Source: Arthrobacter sp. fls2-241-R2A-200
GTDB taxonomy: Bacteria; Actinomycetota; Actinomycetes; Actinomycetales; Micrococcaceae
Direction: 5' to 3'
DNA length: 64,000 nucleotides
Assembly: GCF_030209745.1 (NCBI RefSeq)
Contig: NZ_JARVRJ010000011.1
Coordinates: 124,001-188,000, forward strand
Shown: positions 48,205-58,210 of the stretch, piece by piece
How the letters are laid out: every line of letters begins with the position of its first letter
Numbering within the stretch: position 1 is the first letter of the stretch
Translations under genes and position numbers: made by a program
The notes under the pieces: model-generated
Databases searched by the model: none
Told to the model about the DNA's origin: nothing
The model's input: only the letters and a program-made list of their open reading frames with translations

Positions 48205-48777
48205 CTAAAACTGCTGATTACCTCGGGAAGAGATGGCGGAGAGCGCTCCAAAAGGGACTGTGGCAAGGGAGATCACCCTACCGGAGCGCCGTGCGTCTCC
48301 GCCGGGATAGGCAGCAACATCGAAATGGTCTTGGCCAACCCTGTCGATGACACCGTGGATTTGTTGGCCAGCGCTTCCGGCCACAGCCAGGTGAATAGTG
48401 AGGTCCGTTCGGTTCTGTGCCAAGACTCTGAGTGCGCTTCCTATCCCCAGCGGCTGAACGAAGCGCGCTTGTGGCTTACGCGCGAGACGCCCCAGCCCGC
48501 GGTAGGAACTGACCGCCGTCGTCGGCACGAGCCACTGGCGGGTGCCCTCGGTCAGCACCAGCCAACCACTTCCAACGTGCCCTAATCGCCCTGCGATAAC
48601 GCCGCCGTCGTTCAAGGCGACCGTTACCTCCGAGAGGACCGCGCCGCGCAGGCGGTCGGCCAGTTCAATTCCGGCGGCCTCCACCCTCGCTCGGTCAGTA
48701 ATCTCTTCCTCGATGGCCAGTGCACGGTCAGCCCACATCTGTGATTCCAGATCCGCAAAGAGAGAGTCCCATCTCAT
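48205..48777 (-). CDS. Conserved actinobacterial protein of unknown function
   Basis: A 190-residue soluble protein. The N-terminus (MRWDSLFADLESQMWADRAL) is helical and acidic; the middle (EVTVALNDGGVIAGRLGHVGSGWLVLTE) has the look of a small beta-barrel; the end is QPLGIGSALRVLAQNRTDLTIHL. Similar proteins occur in Micrococcaceae near secA. I cannot assign a function, and no catalytic motif is visible. Confidence 0.75.
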   Translation of the reverse strand: MRWDSLFADLESQMWADRALAIEEEITDRARVEAAGIELADRLRGAVLSEVTVALNDGGVIAGRLGHVGSGWLVLTEGTRQWLVPTTAVSSYRGLGRLARKPQARFVQPLGIGSALRVLAQNRTDLTIHLAVAGSAGQQIHGVIDRVGQDHFDVAAYPGGDARRSGRVISLATVPFGALSAISSRGNQQF

Positions 48778-48885
48778 GAAGCCAGACTAGGTGCAAGGAT
48801 GGAGGTGCGCCAGCCTTTGCACCCAGCACGCGTAAGGATTGGACAAACTACCTCGGGTGTGGTCAGAATGATCTCAATTGCAGTA

Positions 48886-48907
48886 AAGTGCATCAAAATT
48901 CATCAAA
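48886..48907 (+). promoter_or_regulatory. 10-bp-spaced direct repeat upstream of the LysM gene
   Basis: CATCAAA occurs twice at 48891-48897 and 48901-48907, a 10-base period, and the first copy lies in the 12-mer shared with 47927-47938. One helical turn between copies fits head-to-tail binding on one DNA face, the known mode of BldC-type regulators. Confidence 0.4.
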
Positions 48908-48928
48908 TGTAAGCTTGGGGGCTTCGGG

Positions 48929-49690
48929 ATGGCGCGTAAGAGAAAAACCGATGTAGCACTTACGCTGTCCATCTTGGCCCTGGCAATACTCTTGATCCTT
49001 GTCGGACAAGTCCTCCTCGGTCAATTGCTCAGCACCGTCAGCCATAAGCAGCAACTGGATTTCTCCAGGGCGCTTGGTTTTGCAGCGTACGGTGCCGGCA
49101 CCGCGATCATGGCTTGGTGGATCATTTCCTTGTCGCTGGCACTGGTGTCCTCAGCTTTACAACGGGCAGGACGACTCAACGGCGCGTCCGTGGTGGCCAA
49201 ATTCAGCCCGAACTTCATGCTGAGACTCACGGTCGCCCTTATGAGCCTTGACCTCCTCGGAGGTGGGGCGGCTCACGCATCCTCCGCCCCACCAAATCCC
49301 GGATGGCAGGCGGGCCATTCGAACCCGGTCCAGTCCCCTGCCCTGCCGTGGGCCACGGGCCCGTACGAACAGCTGGCAGACACAGCAACCGTGGATTCTG
49401 CCAGCGACGCTCATGACCCACGCTGGAAACCTCAAGCACCCTTGGTTGACCCTGGTCTTTTAGGCAAACAGGCCTCTCGGTCCGGAGCCCCGACGGACGA
49501 CCTTGAGGTGATCGTCAAGGCCGGCGACTCCCTTTGGTCGATCGTCGCTGCGAGGCTTGGACCCATGGCCTCGGATGTGGACATCGCCCGGGCCTGGCCC
49601 AGATGGTACGCGGCCAACCGCACCACCATCGGCGACAACCCGGCGGTGCTGCTGCCAGGCCAAGTACTTCGGCCGCCCGCATACGGTTGA
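48929..49690 (+). CDS. Membrane-anchored LysM-domain protein
   Basis: A 253-residue protein with two or three N-terminal helices (VALTLSILALAILLILVGQVL, ALGFAAYGAGTAIMAWWII, then LRLTVALMSLDLLGGGAAHA) and an extracytoplasmic Pro/Ser-rich linker. The C-terminal LysM-like domain starts VIVKAGDSLWSIVAARLG and ends NPAVLLPGQVLRPP. LysM domains bind N-acetylglucosamine polymers such as peptidoglycan. It is transcribed toward the Rv3235-like gene and lies downstream of the possible BldC repeat. Confidence 0.85.
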   Translation: MARKRKTDVALTLSILALAILLILVGQVLLGQLLSTVSHKQQLDFSRALGFAAYGAGTAIMAWWIISLSLALVSSALQRAGRLNGASVVAKFSPNFMLRLTVALMSLDLLGGGAAHASSAPPNPGWQAGHSNPVQSPALPWATGPYEQLADTATVDSASDAHDPRWKPQAPLVDPGLLGKQASRSGAPTDDLEVIVKAGDSLWSIVAARLGPMASDVDIARAWPRWYAANRTTIGDNPAVLLPGQVLRPPAYG

Positions 49691-49853
49691 CCGTTTAGCA
49701 AGGCGCCAACAGCGTCGCTATCTTCCGACTCACCGGACCAAGCCCGCTCAGGGGCCAGGTCCAATCCCCGAAAACAATCCCAGAGTCATTCCCAGCAGAA
49801 GCCACCGAGCTAGGCGAACCCCCGCGTCCGGCTCAAGTTGTGATTCCAGAGGT

Positions 49854-50270
49854 ATGACCGTGACCACAGCAACTGCTAACCGTTCGCGAATAAAACGTAC
49901 AGCCGCCGTTTCCGGCTCCCCGGGGCAAGACATCGACGTCCGCTTGGTGGCCCGAACCATTGCGCAGGCAGCCATGGAGGTTCTGGCCGGAACGCGGCCC
50001 GTGCAACAACTGTCGCGATCACTTGACCCGAATACGTACTTGTCGCTCCAACATCGTGCCGCCCTTACACGTGAGCACATGAAACTCAATCGCGGGCGCA
50101 ATACCCTGCATGCAAGCCCCACCGTCCGTTCCGTGCGAGCATGCAATATATCTGAACTTATCTGTGAAGCCAGCATCGTGGTAGCAGAAGAGCAACGGAC
50201 CCGCGCCGTCGCCATGCGACTGGAACGCATGGACGGTACGTGGCGGGTCACCGCCCTGGAGATAGGCTGA
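49854..50270 (+). CDS. Rv3235-like conserved protein (DUF6459-like)
   Basis: A 138-residue basic protein. The recognisable core is LVARTIAQAAMEVLAGTRPVQQLSRSLDP, and the end RMDGTWRVTALEIG reads as a beta-strand finish. Mycobacterial Rv3235 occupies the same region near secA and resembles this pattern; the DUF number is from memory. The ATG at 49854 was chosen because earlier codons overlap the LysM gene in another frame. The function is unknown. Confidence 0.7.
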   Translation: MTVTTATANRSRIKRTAAVSGSPGQDIDVRLVARTIAQAAMEVLAGTRPVQQLSRSLDPNTYLSLQHRAALTREHMKLNRGRNTLHASPTVRSVRACNISELICEASIVVAEEQRTRAVAMRLERMDGTWRVTALEIG

Positions 50271-50285
50271 CCGCTAGCCGCCAAA

Positions 50286-50322
50286 CGGAACAACCCCGGA
50301 CAAATTGTCCGGGGTTGTTCCG
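50286..50322. terminator. Bidirectional terminator between the Rv3235-like gene and secA
   Basis: Seventeen-base arms (50286-50302 and 50306-50322) pair perfectly around the loop aat. The U-tract is short but the stem is very stable. It separates two convergent genes. Confidence 0.85.
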
Positions 50323-50369
50323 TCGTGCGCCTATAGGGTCGGGCGCATATAGGGAAGTACTTGACCTAC

Positions 50370-53111
50370 TTAGCGCCGCTTCCTTTTTGCAGGTTTCCGC
50401 TGCTCCTGGCTCGCTGCCTTCGCAGGGTTCCCTGAGCGGCCGGACGAACGGCTCTCAATGCGTGTCTGCGTTCCGCCGTCCTCCGCTGGTGCGGTGTACT
50501 GCAACTGGGCGGGCTTTTCGGGCGCCTGCAAGCCTGCGGCCTTGATCTGCGGATCGTGATGTTCGGTGTGTCCACCGGCCGCCGAGCTGGCAGCTACCAC
50601 CACATCTTCGGCGGGAGTGACCTCGACTTCGAGGTTGTAGAGGAACCCGATGCTCTCCTCGCGGATCGCTTCCATCATGCTCTGGAACATCACGAAACCT
50701 TCTCGCTGGTATTCAACCAACGGGTCACGCTGGGCCATGGCCCGGAGGCCAATTCCCTCTTTCAGGTAGTCCATCTCATACAGGTGTTCCTGCCACTTGC
50801 GCCCAATCACGGACAAGACGACGCGTCGCTCCAGCTCGCGCATGCTTTCGGAACCGATGGCTTCTTCCCTGGCCTGGTAAACAAGCCTCGCGTCAGACAG
50901 GATCTCATCCTTCAGGAACTCGGCGGTGACATTCGCCTTGCCCCCGGCCTCCTCGACGATGTCCTGCGCAGTGACGGTCGCAGGGTACAGCGTCTTCAAA
51001 GTGGACCACAGCTGGTTGAAGTCCCAGTCGTCGCCATTGCCTTCGGCCGTCGCGGCATCAATGAGCGCATTGATGGTGTCTTCAAGGAAGAATTGAACCT
51101 TTTCGTGCAGGTCATCCCCTTCAAGAATCCGACGCCTGTCTCCGTAGATCGCCTCGCGCTGGCGGTTAAGAACGTCATCGTACTTCAGAACGTTCTTGCG
51201 CTGCTCAGCGTTGCGGCTCTCCACCTGGCCCTGGGCCGAGGCAATCGCCCGGGAAACCAGCTTGGACTCCAGAGCGACGTCGTCCGGCACGGAGCTGTTC
51301 ATGAGGCGTTCAGCAGCACCGGAGTTGAACAACCGCATGAGGTCATCGGTCAGAGAGAGGTAGAACCGGGATTCTCCTGGGTCACCCTGACGCCCGGAAC
51401 GTCCCCGCAACTGGTTATCGATGCGACGCGACTCGTGGCGCTCCGTACCGAGGACGTAGAGTCCGCCAAGGTCCAGCACTTCCTCGTGCTCGTCCTTGAC
51501 AGCCTGTTTCGCAGCAGAGAGGGCCTCAGGCCATGCGGCCTCGTACTCCTCGGAGTTTTCCTCCGGATCCAAACCACGCTTGGCCAGCTCAGCGATGGCC
51601 GTGAACTCAGCGTTGCCGCCCAACATGATGTCCGTGCCGCGGCCAGCCATGTTGGTTGCCACCGTGACTGCACCTTTACGTCCCGCCTGGGCGACGATGG
51701 ATGCTTCACGCGCGTGGTTCTTCGCGTTCAAAACCTCGTGTCGGATGCCTTCCTTGGACAGCAGCTTGGAAAGATACTCGCTCTTCTCCACGCTGGTAGT
51801 GCCCACAAGAACGGGCTGGCCTTTTTCGTGTCGCTCGGCGATGTCCTTCACCACGGCGTCGAACTTAACCACTTCGTTCTTGAAAACAAGGTCCGATTGA
51901 TCGATTCGCTGCATATCGCGGTTGGTGGGTATGGCAACAACACCGAGCTTGTAGGTGCTCATGAACTCTGCGGCTTCTGTTTCCGCCGTACCGGTCATGC
52001 CGGCAAGCTTGGAGTACATGCGGAAGTAGTTCTGCAGGGTCACCGTGGCAAGCGTCTGGTTTTCGGCCTTGATCTCGACGTTTTCTTTAGCCTCAATGGC
52101 TTGGTGCATGCCTTCGTTGTAGCGCCGTCCGGCGAGAATTCGGCCTGTGTGTTCGTCGACAATCAGCACCTCACCGTCAAGGATGACGTAGTCCTTGTCG
52201 CGCTTGAACAGTTCCTTGGCCTTGATGGCGTTGTTGAGGAAGCCAATGAGGGGAGTATTTGCGGATTCATAAAGGTTTTGGATACCAAGGTAGTCCTCGA
52301 CCTTCTCGATGCCCGCCTCCAATACACCGACCGTGCGCTTCTTCTCGTCAACTTCGTAGTCAACCTCGGGCTTGAGACGAAGGACCACCTTGGCAAACTC
52401 GCTGAACCAGCGGTTGGTGTCACCTTGCGCAGGCCCGGAAATGATCAATGGGGTTCGGGCTTCATCGATGAGGATGGAGTCCACCTCATCCACGATGGCA
52501 AAGTTGTGGCCCCGCTGTACAAGCTCACTGGCATCCCATGCCATGTTGTCGCGGAGATAGTCGAACCCGAATTCGTTGTTCGTACCGTAAGTGATGTCCG
52601 CTGCATACTGCTCACGGCGCAACGCCGGGTCTTGGTTGGACAAGATGCAACCGCTGGTCAGGCCCAAGAAGCGGTAAACACGGCCCATGAGCTCGGACTG
52701 GTACTCGGCCAAGTAGTCGTTCACCGTGACAACGTGGACGCCCTTGCCGGTGAGGGCATTAAGGTAAGCCGGGGCAGTTGCTACGAGGGTCTTGCCTTCA
52801 CCGGTCTTCATCTCGGCGATGTTGCCCAGGTGAAGCGCTGCGCCACCCATGAGCTGGACGTCAAAATGCCGCAGGCCCAACGTGCGGGCAGAGGCCTCGC
52901 GCACCGTTGCGAAAGCTTCAGGTAGAAGCGCTTCCAAAGTTTCGCCGTCTTGGTGACGGGCGCGGAGGCGGTCCGTTTCCTCGCGCAGTTCGGCGTCCGT
53001 GAACGACTTGAAAGACTCTTCCAGGGCATTGATGGAATCGGCATAGTTCCGCAGTTGCTTGAGTGTTTTTTTGTCACCCGTGCGGAGAAGTTTTTCGATT
53101 ATTGATGCCAC
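50370..53111 (-). CDS. secA: Preprotein translocase ATPase SecA
   Basis: The motor of the Sec pathway, driving proteins through SecYEG; 913 residues. Walker A region MKTGEGKT is at 101-108 and DEVD at 207-210 ([18 protein letters not shown]). The second nucleotide-binding fold has [14 protein letters not shown] and [14 protein letters not shown]. The C-terminal tail is Lys/Arg-rich and lacks the CxCx8CH zinc motif that binds SecB, as usual in Actinobacteria. It resembles the housekeeping SecA1. Its likely clients here include the lysozyme, the M23 hydrolase and the lipoproteins. Confidence 0.97.
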   Translation of the reverse strand: MASIIEKLLRTGDKKTLKQLRNYADSINALEESFKSFTDAELREETDRLRARHQDGETLEALLPEAFATVREASARTLGLRHFDVQLMGGAALHLGNIAEMKTGEGKTLVATAPAYLNALTGKGVHVVTVNDYLAEYQSELMGRVYRFLGLTSGCILSNQDPALRREQYAADITYGTNNEFGFDYLRDNMAWDASELVQRGHNFAIVDEVDSILIDEARTPLIISGPAQGDTNRWFSEFAKVVLRLKPEVDYEVDEKKRTVGVLEAGIEKVEDYLGIQNLYESANTPLIGFLNNAIKAKELFKRDKDYVILDGEVLIVDEHTGRILAGRRYNEGMHQAIEAKENVEIKAENQTLATVTLQNYFRMYSKLAGMTGTAETEAAEFMSTYKLGVVAIPTNRDMQRIDQSDLVFKNEVVKFDAVVKDIAERHEKGQPVLVGTTSVEKSEYLSKLLSKEGIRHEVLNAKNHAREASIVAQAGRKGAVTVATNMAGRGTDIMLGGNAEFTAIAELAKRGLDPEENSEEYEAAWPEALSAAKQAVKDEHEEVLDLGGLYVLGTERHESRRIDNQLRGRSGRQGDPGESRFYLSLTDDLMRLFNSGAAERLMNSSVPDDVALESKLVSRAIASAQGQVESRNAEQRKNVLKYDDVLNRQREAIYGDRRRILEGDDLHEKVQFFLEDTINALIDAATAEGNGDDWDFNQLWSTLKTLYPATVTAQDIVEEAGGKANVTAEFLKDEILSDARLVYQAREEAIGSESMRELERRVVLSVIGRKWQEHLYEMDYLKEGIGLRAMAQRDPLVEYQREGFVMFQSMMEAIREESIGFLYNLEVEVTPAEDVVVAASSAAGGHTEHHDPQIKAAGLQAPEKPAQLQYTAPAEDGGTQTRIESRSSGRSGNPAKAASQEQRKPAKRKRR

Positions 53112-53246
53112 GTGAAATTGCTCCCAGTCTCATGCTGCCGAATTCTGGCTGTTTCAGTCTACGGGAGAGACCACCACCACGTTGCCGGGTTTCCCTCTGA
53201 GCGGACTGAGGAACGGCACGTCCTCCTGACACCGATGCAGGAAGCC

Positions 53247-54485
53247 TCACACAACGTATGCGTCTTGGCGGGCTACCGCTTCTGACAGCGACGGCGCGAG
53301 GTCGCCCACCGGCCAAACCACGACGTCGGACAACCCCAACCACCGCGCCATCAACGTCAGTTCGGCTGCAAGTTCGACGGCGGTGTCCCCCGGCGCGCCC
53401 TGCTCAGCGAACGCGGAGCGAACCAAGAGGCGACCTTCGGACCTCTCGGCTTTCAGGTCCACCCGGGCGACGATGTTTTCCCCGAGAAGGAAGGGCAATA
53501 CGTAGTAACCGAACCTGCGTTTGGCTGAAGGAGTATAGATTTCGAGCCGGTAATGGAAGCCGAACAACTCCTCAAGCCGCCGCCGTTCAAAAACCAGGGA
53601 ATCGAAGGGGCTCAATAATGCCCTTCCTGTGGCCTTCCGCGGCCTTGCCGCTTCCACATGCATGTATGTTTCCCGGTTCCAGCCATTGACCGGCGTTGGT
53701 ATCAGTCGACCGGCCTGCACTAAACGTTGCACCGATTCAGATCCGGCCTTGAGCGGGGTCCGGAAGTAGTCGGAGAAGCATCGAACGGTTCCGATGCCGT
53801 GGGCCCTCGCCGCTGCCTCCATCAGCCGATCGAGTGAAGCGTCCCGGTCCAAGACGGCGTTCCCGCCGGCGAAATCCGAAAGCGCCTCCGGAACAACTCT
53901 TGACGTCAGCGTATATTTTCGTTCGAATTGCGGTGTCCGCGAGGCCGCAGAGACGCGCCCCTCTTCGAAGAGGTGCTCCAAGACGCGCTTGACGATGTTC
54001 CAGTTCCAGCCCCAATTGACGCGCTCCGCTTCCGGCACGTGCCCCAGTTTTTGAGTGAGCTCGGAGGCAGTCATAGGGCTTTCCACGGCGAGTACCGCCA
54101 AGATACGCTCCTCAAGGTCCCGTCGGAGTGCGGGTTCCAAGTGATGGGCCCCCACCCACGATCGATTCTGCCATACGAGCAGGTCGGGAAAATGTTCCGG
54201 CCGAATGAAACTCGCCTCGTGCGCCCAGTACTCCATCATCCTGCGGGGCTTCCGGCTGGCCATGGTCTGGAGAATCCCGGCATCGTACTCCCCCAACCGG
54301 GAGAAAAAGGGCAGGTAATGGCTCCTCGCCAGTACGTTCACGGAATCGATCTGGACGAGGTGGAGTTGGGCAAAGGTTCGGCCCACTGCCCGTGCGGTTG
54401 CGGGGCCAGTAGGCCGAACTCTTGCTAATCCCTGGGCTGCCAAGGCTATCCGCCGAGCCTGGGACAGGCTCACCGGTGTGCCCAT
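53247..54485 (-). CDS. AlkZ/YcaQ-type winged-helix DNA glycosylase
   Basis: A 412-residue winged-helix protein of the HTH_42 family. Characterised members (AlkZ from Streptomyces, YcaQ from E. coli) excise bulky alkylated bases and unhook interstrand crosslinks using a Q-x-D motif. Here it is QID at 45-47 in LHLVQIDSVNV. Other family blocks visible are EYWAHEASFI, WGWNWNIVKRVLEHL and LLSPFDSLVFERRR. The ATG follows AAAGGG by about 6 bases. It stands alone, not beside a natural-product cluster, which favours general DNA repair over self-resistance. Confidence 0.85.
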   Translation of the reverse strand: MGTPVSLSQARRIALAAQGLARVRPTGPATARAVGRTFAQLHLVQIDSVNVLARSHYLPFFSRLGEYDAGILQTMASRKPRRMMEYWAHEASFIRPEHFPDLLVWQNRSWVGAHHLEPALRRDLEERILAVLAVESPMTASELTQKLGHVPEAERVNWGWNWNIVKRVLEHLFEEGRVSAASRTPQFERKYTLTSRVVPEALSDFAGGNAVLDRDASLDRLMEAAARAHGIGTVRCFSDYFRTPLKAGSESVQRLVQAGRLIPTPVNGWNRETYMHVEAARPRKATGRALLSPFDSLVFERRRLEELFGFHYRLEIYTPSAKRRFGYYVLPFLLGENIVARVDLKAERSEGRLLVRSAFAEQGAPGDTAVELAAELTLMARWLGLSDVVVWPVGDLAPSLSEAVARQDAYVV

Positions 54486-54512
54486 TGAAGCCCTTTCGTG
54501 TGTGCGGTTGCC

Positions 54513-55244
54513 TTATTTTGCGGTTGCGGCTTGGTCGTCGGATCGGTAAGCGTGAATCTTTTCCTCGACCGCTTCCTCACCGGGCTCGCAGGTGGAGTCA
54601 AGCGTAATCACGCCGTAGGTCCAGCCACTGCGCCTGTAGACCACAGAGGGTGCGTTCGTTTCCTTATCCATGAACAGATAGAAATTGTGGCCGACGAGTT
54701 CCATGTTGTCTACGGCGTCGTCAAGCGTCAGGGATGCTGCGGGAAACACTTTGCGACGGATAAGGACCGGCGAGTCGCCCGCTGGAATGTCGTTCTCGAT
54801 CTCATAGGGGGAACGCTCATCGGGTTCGGAAGAGGACCCCTCCTGGTGGTTGCTGGCCTCGACGTAAATCGGCTCGGTGGTGCTGGCGGGCTCGAGCGTT
54901 GCGGTGGCCTCACGCACTGCCTTGGGTGTGTGGCGTCCATGATGTACTTTCTTCCGATCCTTGGCGCGACGAAGTCTTTCCAGAAGCTTGTTGTACGCGA
55001 GATCGAAAGCAGCGAACTTGTCGTCGGCGGTTGCCTCAGCACGGATAACGGGGCCCCGGCCCAGGACGGTCACTTCCACGGTGAGCTGGCCCGGCGCCTG
55101 CCGGGGATTGGTTTCCTTGGAAACCTTCGCGTCAACTCGCTGGACCTTGTCCCCGAGCGATTCAATCTTCGAGATCTTCTCGCCGGCATATTCCCGAAAG
55201 CGGTCAGAAACTGTCAGATTTCGTCCGCTGATCATGAAATCCAT
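54513..55244 (-). CDS. hpf: Ribosome hibernation promoting factor, long form
   Basis: It dimerises and silences 70S ribosomes in slow growth; 243 residues. The N-terminal S30AE domain starts MDFMISGRNLTVSDRFREY, a variable linker follows, and the C-terminal dimerisation domain has FPAASLTLDDAVDNMELVGHNFYLFMD, the long-HPF signature. The ATG at 55244 was chosen because GGAGGG lies 6 bases upstream; the frame to 55277 is only a few codons. It is related to mycobacterial Rv3241c and holds the same position between comF and secA. Confidence 0.95.
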   Translation of the reverse strand: MDFMISGRNLTVSDRFREYAGEKISKIESLGDKVQRVDAKVSKETNPRQAPGQLTVEVTVLGRGPVIRAEATADDKFAAFDLAYNKLLERLRRAKDRKKVHHGRHTPKAVREATATLEPASTTEPIYVEASNHQEGSSSEPDERSPYEIENDIPAGDSPVLIRRKVFPAASLTLDDAVDNMELVGHNFYLFMDKETNAPSVVYRRSGWTYGVITLDSTCEPGEEAVEEKIHAYRSDDQAATAK

Positions 55245-55406
55245 AGTGCCCTCCAAATAACTCAGGTGACACGACAACGACTCTGTTGGGGGCTGGTCTG
55301 GCGGACAGTCGAGCCCCTTTCCGAGCCGCTATCGACAGGTACATCTGTTCACGGTACCCACACCCGACGTTAGTTCATTGCCACCAGTTATTCATCCTTT
55401 AGACCC

Positions 55407-56420
55407 TTATTTTTTGATTGAGTCCCTCGGAACCGAATAAGTGGCCGGAGGAAGCGTGGAGTCGTAAGCTGGTGGCCTCGTGGCTGCGAGGACAACTGCA
55501 CCGCAGACAACCCCACCAGCCGCCGTGACCGCACGCGCCGCCTCGGCCAGAGTAGCTCCAGTGGTGAGAACGTCGTCGATCAGGAGGCATCTCTTGCCCG
55601 CCAGCCGCCCGGTCCACAACCAGCGAACTTTAATCGTCCCCCTGACACGGCGGGCACGTTCGCCCCGGCCCAACCCCTTCTGTCCGGTTGCGCGCTTGCG
55701 CACGGATTGGCCGGTTGCTCCGGCAAGGGCCATATCTGCAATGCCCCGTGTCCACCATGCGGGGGTGCTAGCGGCATGGGTGTTCGTCACCTTTTTCAAT
55801 GCGGGCAACGTGGGGTAATCGGGTAGTAAGTGCCGCATGCGAATGCTGAGGAGAATAAGGTGAACCGGGCTGAATCCACGTTTGCGATACGCCTTGCCGC
55901 TGGTGGGAACGGGTACAAGGTAATAACCGGGCTGCGCGGCCACTGCCGAACGCACCGCCTTGCTAAGGCAACCGGCCAATACGCCGGCCAATCGCCACTG
56001 TCCGAGCCGCTTGAAAGACAGCAAGCCTTGCGCGAGCTCATCGCGATACGGCCCTGCCGCAACCACCCCGAGCCTGGACGTGCCATCGACGTTGACTAAG
56101 ACCGGCGATTCCTGCTCCGCCCTGAATGGTCGTCGGCATAGGTTCCGGACATGCCTTGCGCACGCGCTGCAGAGCACGGCATCCTCCGCGCCGCAGCAGA
56201 CGCAGTCGACAGGAACCAAGACGTGGAGGAGATCCAGGGCTGCGCCGAGGGCTGCGTTTACAAGGCGCGCCCAGCGCCGGCGGTGACTGCCTCGACGTCG
56301 TGCTCTTCCGGGATCGTCACCATAAAGGTCGGGGTCCAACCGGCGTGCCGCCGGTCTTGCATGTGGACCAGTTGGGGCAGCGGAGACCCCGGGAGGCGTA
56401 GTTGAGATTGCCGGGTTCAT
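55407..56420 (-). CDS. ComF-family phosphoribosyltransferase-like protein
   Basis: About 337 residues. A zinc-type motif CVCCGAEDAVLCSACARH is followed by the PRTase domain: LVPVPTSGKAYRKRGFSPVHL and the PRPP loop CLLIDDVLTTGATLAEA. ComF homologues act in DNA uptake or processing in competent bacteria, but the function is not settled in Actinobacteria. The ATG at 56420 gives a basic N-terminal extension of about 60 residues; the frame continues to 56549 inside lpqB, and no ribosome-binding site decides the start. The real protein may be shorter. Confidence 0.85.
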   Translation of the reverse strand: MNPAISTTPPGVSAAPTGPHARPAARRLDPDLYGDDPGRARRRGSHRRRWARLVNAALGAALDLLHVLVPVDCVCCGAEDAVLCSACARHVRNLCRRPFRAEQESPVLVNVDGTSRLGVVAAGPYRDELAQGLLSFKRLGQWRLAGVLAGCLSKAVRSAVAAQPGYYLVPVPTSGKAYRKRGFSPVHLILLSIRMRHLLPDYPTLPALKKVTNTHAASTPAWWTRGIADMALAGATGQSVRKRATGQKGLGRGERARRVRGTIKVRWLWTGRLAGKRCLLIDDVLTTGATLAEAARAVTAAGGVVCGAVVLAATRPPAYDSTLPPATYSVPRDSIKK

Positions 56421-56500
56421 GCCAACAGCCTGCGCCTCGAGGGCCGGATCGTAAATCCGCTGATCTCCGTATGTGGACAATAACCCGGGGGGGAGACGGA

Positions 56501-58210
56501 TCAACCCGGGAAGGCTGGCTCCGTTGGCCCTTTCAGCTGGAGTTCCCAACCGTTGCCGACCCTCTGGAAGATCCCAGCCTGTGACTGCCCGAAAATCTGG
56601 TCCGGCCCGTTACCGGCACTGAGGCTGGTCAAGCCGTCCCACGGTGGCAACTCCTGTGGATCACCGGATGCCAGCGATAACAGCTCCGGAACAACAGCGG
56701 TGGTAGCAGAAGCGGCCATGACCGCCACGGTGGAACCGTCCACCCAGGTTCCTTGGTCAGGCGATGTGTTGCTTAGCAGGGTGATCGGGGTGGTGAGGTC
56801 CTTGGGGGCCCCATCGGGATTGCGGACAATGCCCGTGATTTGAACGGCCGATTTGCCATTTGCTTTGGAGATAACGAGGGCCCTTGTGCCCTCCCGGGAA
56901 ATCCTGAACTCCGTTACGGTCCTACCGGAAAGCCAAGGTGGCGTCAGCGTGACGCTCGGAACTGCGGCCCCTGGTGCGACCTTGGTGGGCTGAAACGCCA
57001 CCACTTCCGTGGCACCGCTCGCACCCGGGCCAGCCGTCCAAACCCAATCGCGAGGACTAAAGGACGGGCGGGTGAGGGTACTCCGGGTGGTCAGTAGACG
57101 TGCCGGCTGCCCCGGCTCCATGGAATACAGGGTAGTCCTGTCGCCATTGAGGAACGCTACCGTCTGCGAGACCGGCGACTCCGCCGGCAACCGAGGCCCC
57201 AACGCAGCCACGGACTGCATGTCCGGAAGGGGCGAGACCCGGTTGTTCTCGTAACGCGCCAAATCTCCATTGCTGACGGCGATCTCATGTGCGGGGACGT
57301 TCTTGTCCAGCACGGGCGGCAGCACGGAACCGTTGTCGTCAACGCGAACGAGGTCTTGATCCGCGCGCAGCTCAACGTTGATCACGTCAGGTTGGCTCCT
57401 GAACGTCAAAGCGAGCTGGTTCTGCATGCGCTGCCGGTCTTCAGCTGAAGCATCGATGAGTTCTTTTGCGGACAAGTCCACTTGCGCCGCCCCGGACACG
57501 ACCGGGACCGACTCCCGCGCCAGCTTGATTCCGGCAGGGAAAGCGCTTACGACGGCGCCGCGCAGGTAGGGTGCCGGGCCTGCCAGCAGGGCGCTCGTCA
57601 TCGATTTGACGGTTTTTTTCTTGATGAACCATCTGAAGTCCGGCACCGCGTAGGTAAAGGTGGGGTCGTAGAAGTAGATCGGGAAGGCGCCGTAGATAAC
57701 TTTGAAGGTTTCCTCCGGAATCGCAGTCCCGTCCGGCACTTTGGAGATACGCCACTGTCCGTCCACCTGTTCAACGGAGACGGGGATTGACTCCTTGGTC
57801 CCTGGAGGGAATTGCGTGGCAATTCCGTCGGCGTCCACCGAGTAGGCCAGATCAAGCTCGTACACGAAGTCGTTCTCGACGGCGGTTTTGACCACCTTCG
57901 CTTGCCGGAAAACGATGGCCCGTGCGTCTGGCTTCCACGTCACCGATTGGGCCTGGGTCAGATACTGCCGTGCCACGGGATAGTCGTCTTCATAGCCGCT
58001 GCCGGCCATGTAGAAATCTTCGATAATGGCCTCGGGGGTGGACCCTGGACGTGGCGCGGCAGGAAAGAACACCGGCGCGTTGGCATTTCCGGCACTTTCG
58101 TCTTTGCTCTTGCCCACAGGCCCGGACCGCGGGATCTGGGCGCACGAAGCAAGGAAAAGCATCAGGACCGCCAGGATGGCCATGAAAACCCTGGGGCGAA
58201 CGGTTCTCAC
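56501..58210 (-). CDS. lpqB: MtrB-associated lipoprotein LpqB
   Basis: An extracytoplasmic lipoprotein of 569 residues that interacts with the sensor domain of MtrB and tunes MtrA signalling. The lipobox LASC places the lipid on Cys23. Next come a GerMN-type domain ([14 protein letters not shown] onward and around residues 200-290) and a C-terminal propeller-like part with repeated W and GP turns. Its start overlaps the mtrB stop by 4 bases. Confidence 0.94.
   Translation of the reverse strand: MRTVRPRVFMAILAVLMLFLASCAQIPRSGPVGKSKDESAGNANAPVFFPAAPRPGSTPEAIIEDFYMAGSGYEDDYPVARQYLTQAQSVTWKPDARAIVFRQAKVVKTAVENDFVYELDLAYSVDADGIATQFPPGTKESIPVSVEQVDGQWRISKVPDGTAIPEETFKVIYGAFPIYFYDPTFTYAVPDFRWFIKKKTVKSMTSALLAGPAPYLRGAVVSAFPAGIKLARESVPVVSGAAQVDLSAKELIDASAEDRQRMQNQLALTFRSQPDVINVELRADQDLVRVDDNGSVLPPVLDKNVPAHEIAVSNGDLARYENNRVSPLPDMQSVAALGPRLPAESPVSQTVAFLNGDRTTLYSMEPGQPARLLTTRSTLTRPSFSPRDWVWTAGPGASGATEVVAFQPTKVAPGAAVPSVTLTPPWLSGRTVTEFRISREGTRALVISKANGKSAVQITGIVRNPDGAPKDLTTPITLLSNTSPDQGTWVDGSTVAVMAASATTAVVPELLSLASGDPQELPPWDGLTSLSAGNGPDQIFGQSQAGIFQRVGNGWELQLKGPTEPAFPG

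Noticed and set aside
50556-52925. 789-residue plus-strand ORF opposite secA
   Set aside because: It lies wholly antisense to secA, whose motifs are clear, and has no recognisable domains. Long antisense frames are common in GC-rich genes.
54498-55373. 291-residue plus-strand ORF opposite hpf
   Set aside because: Antisense to hpf, which has a clear ribosome-binding site and both HPF domains.
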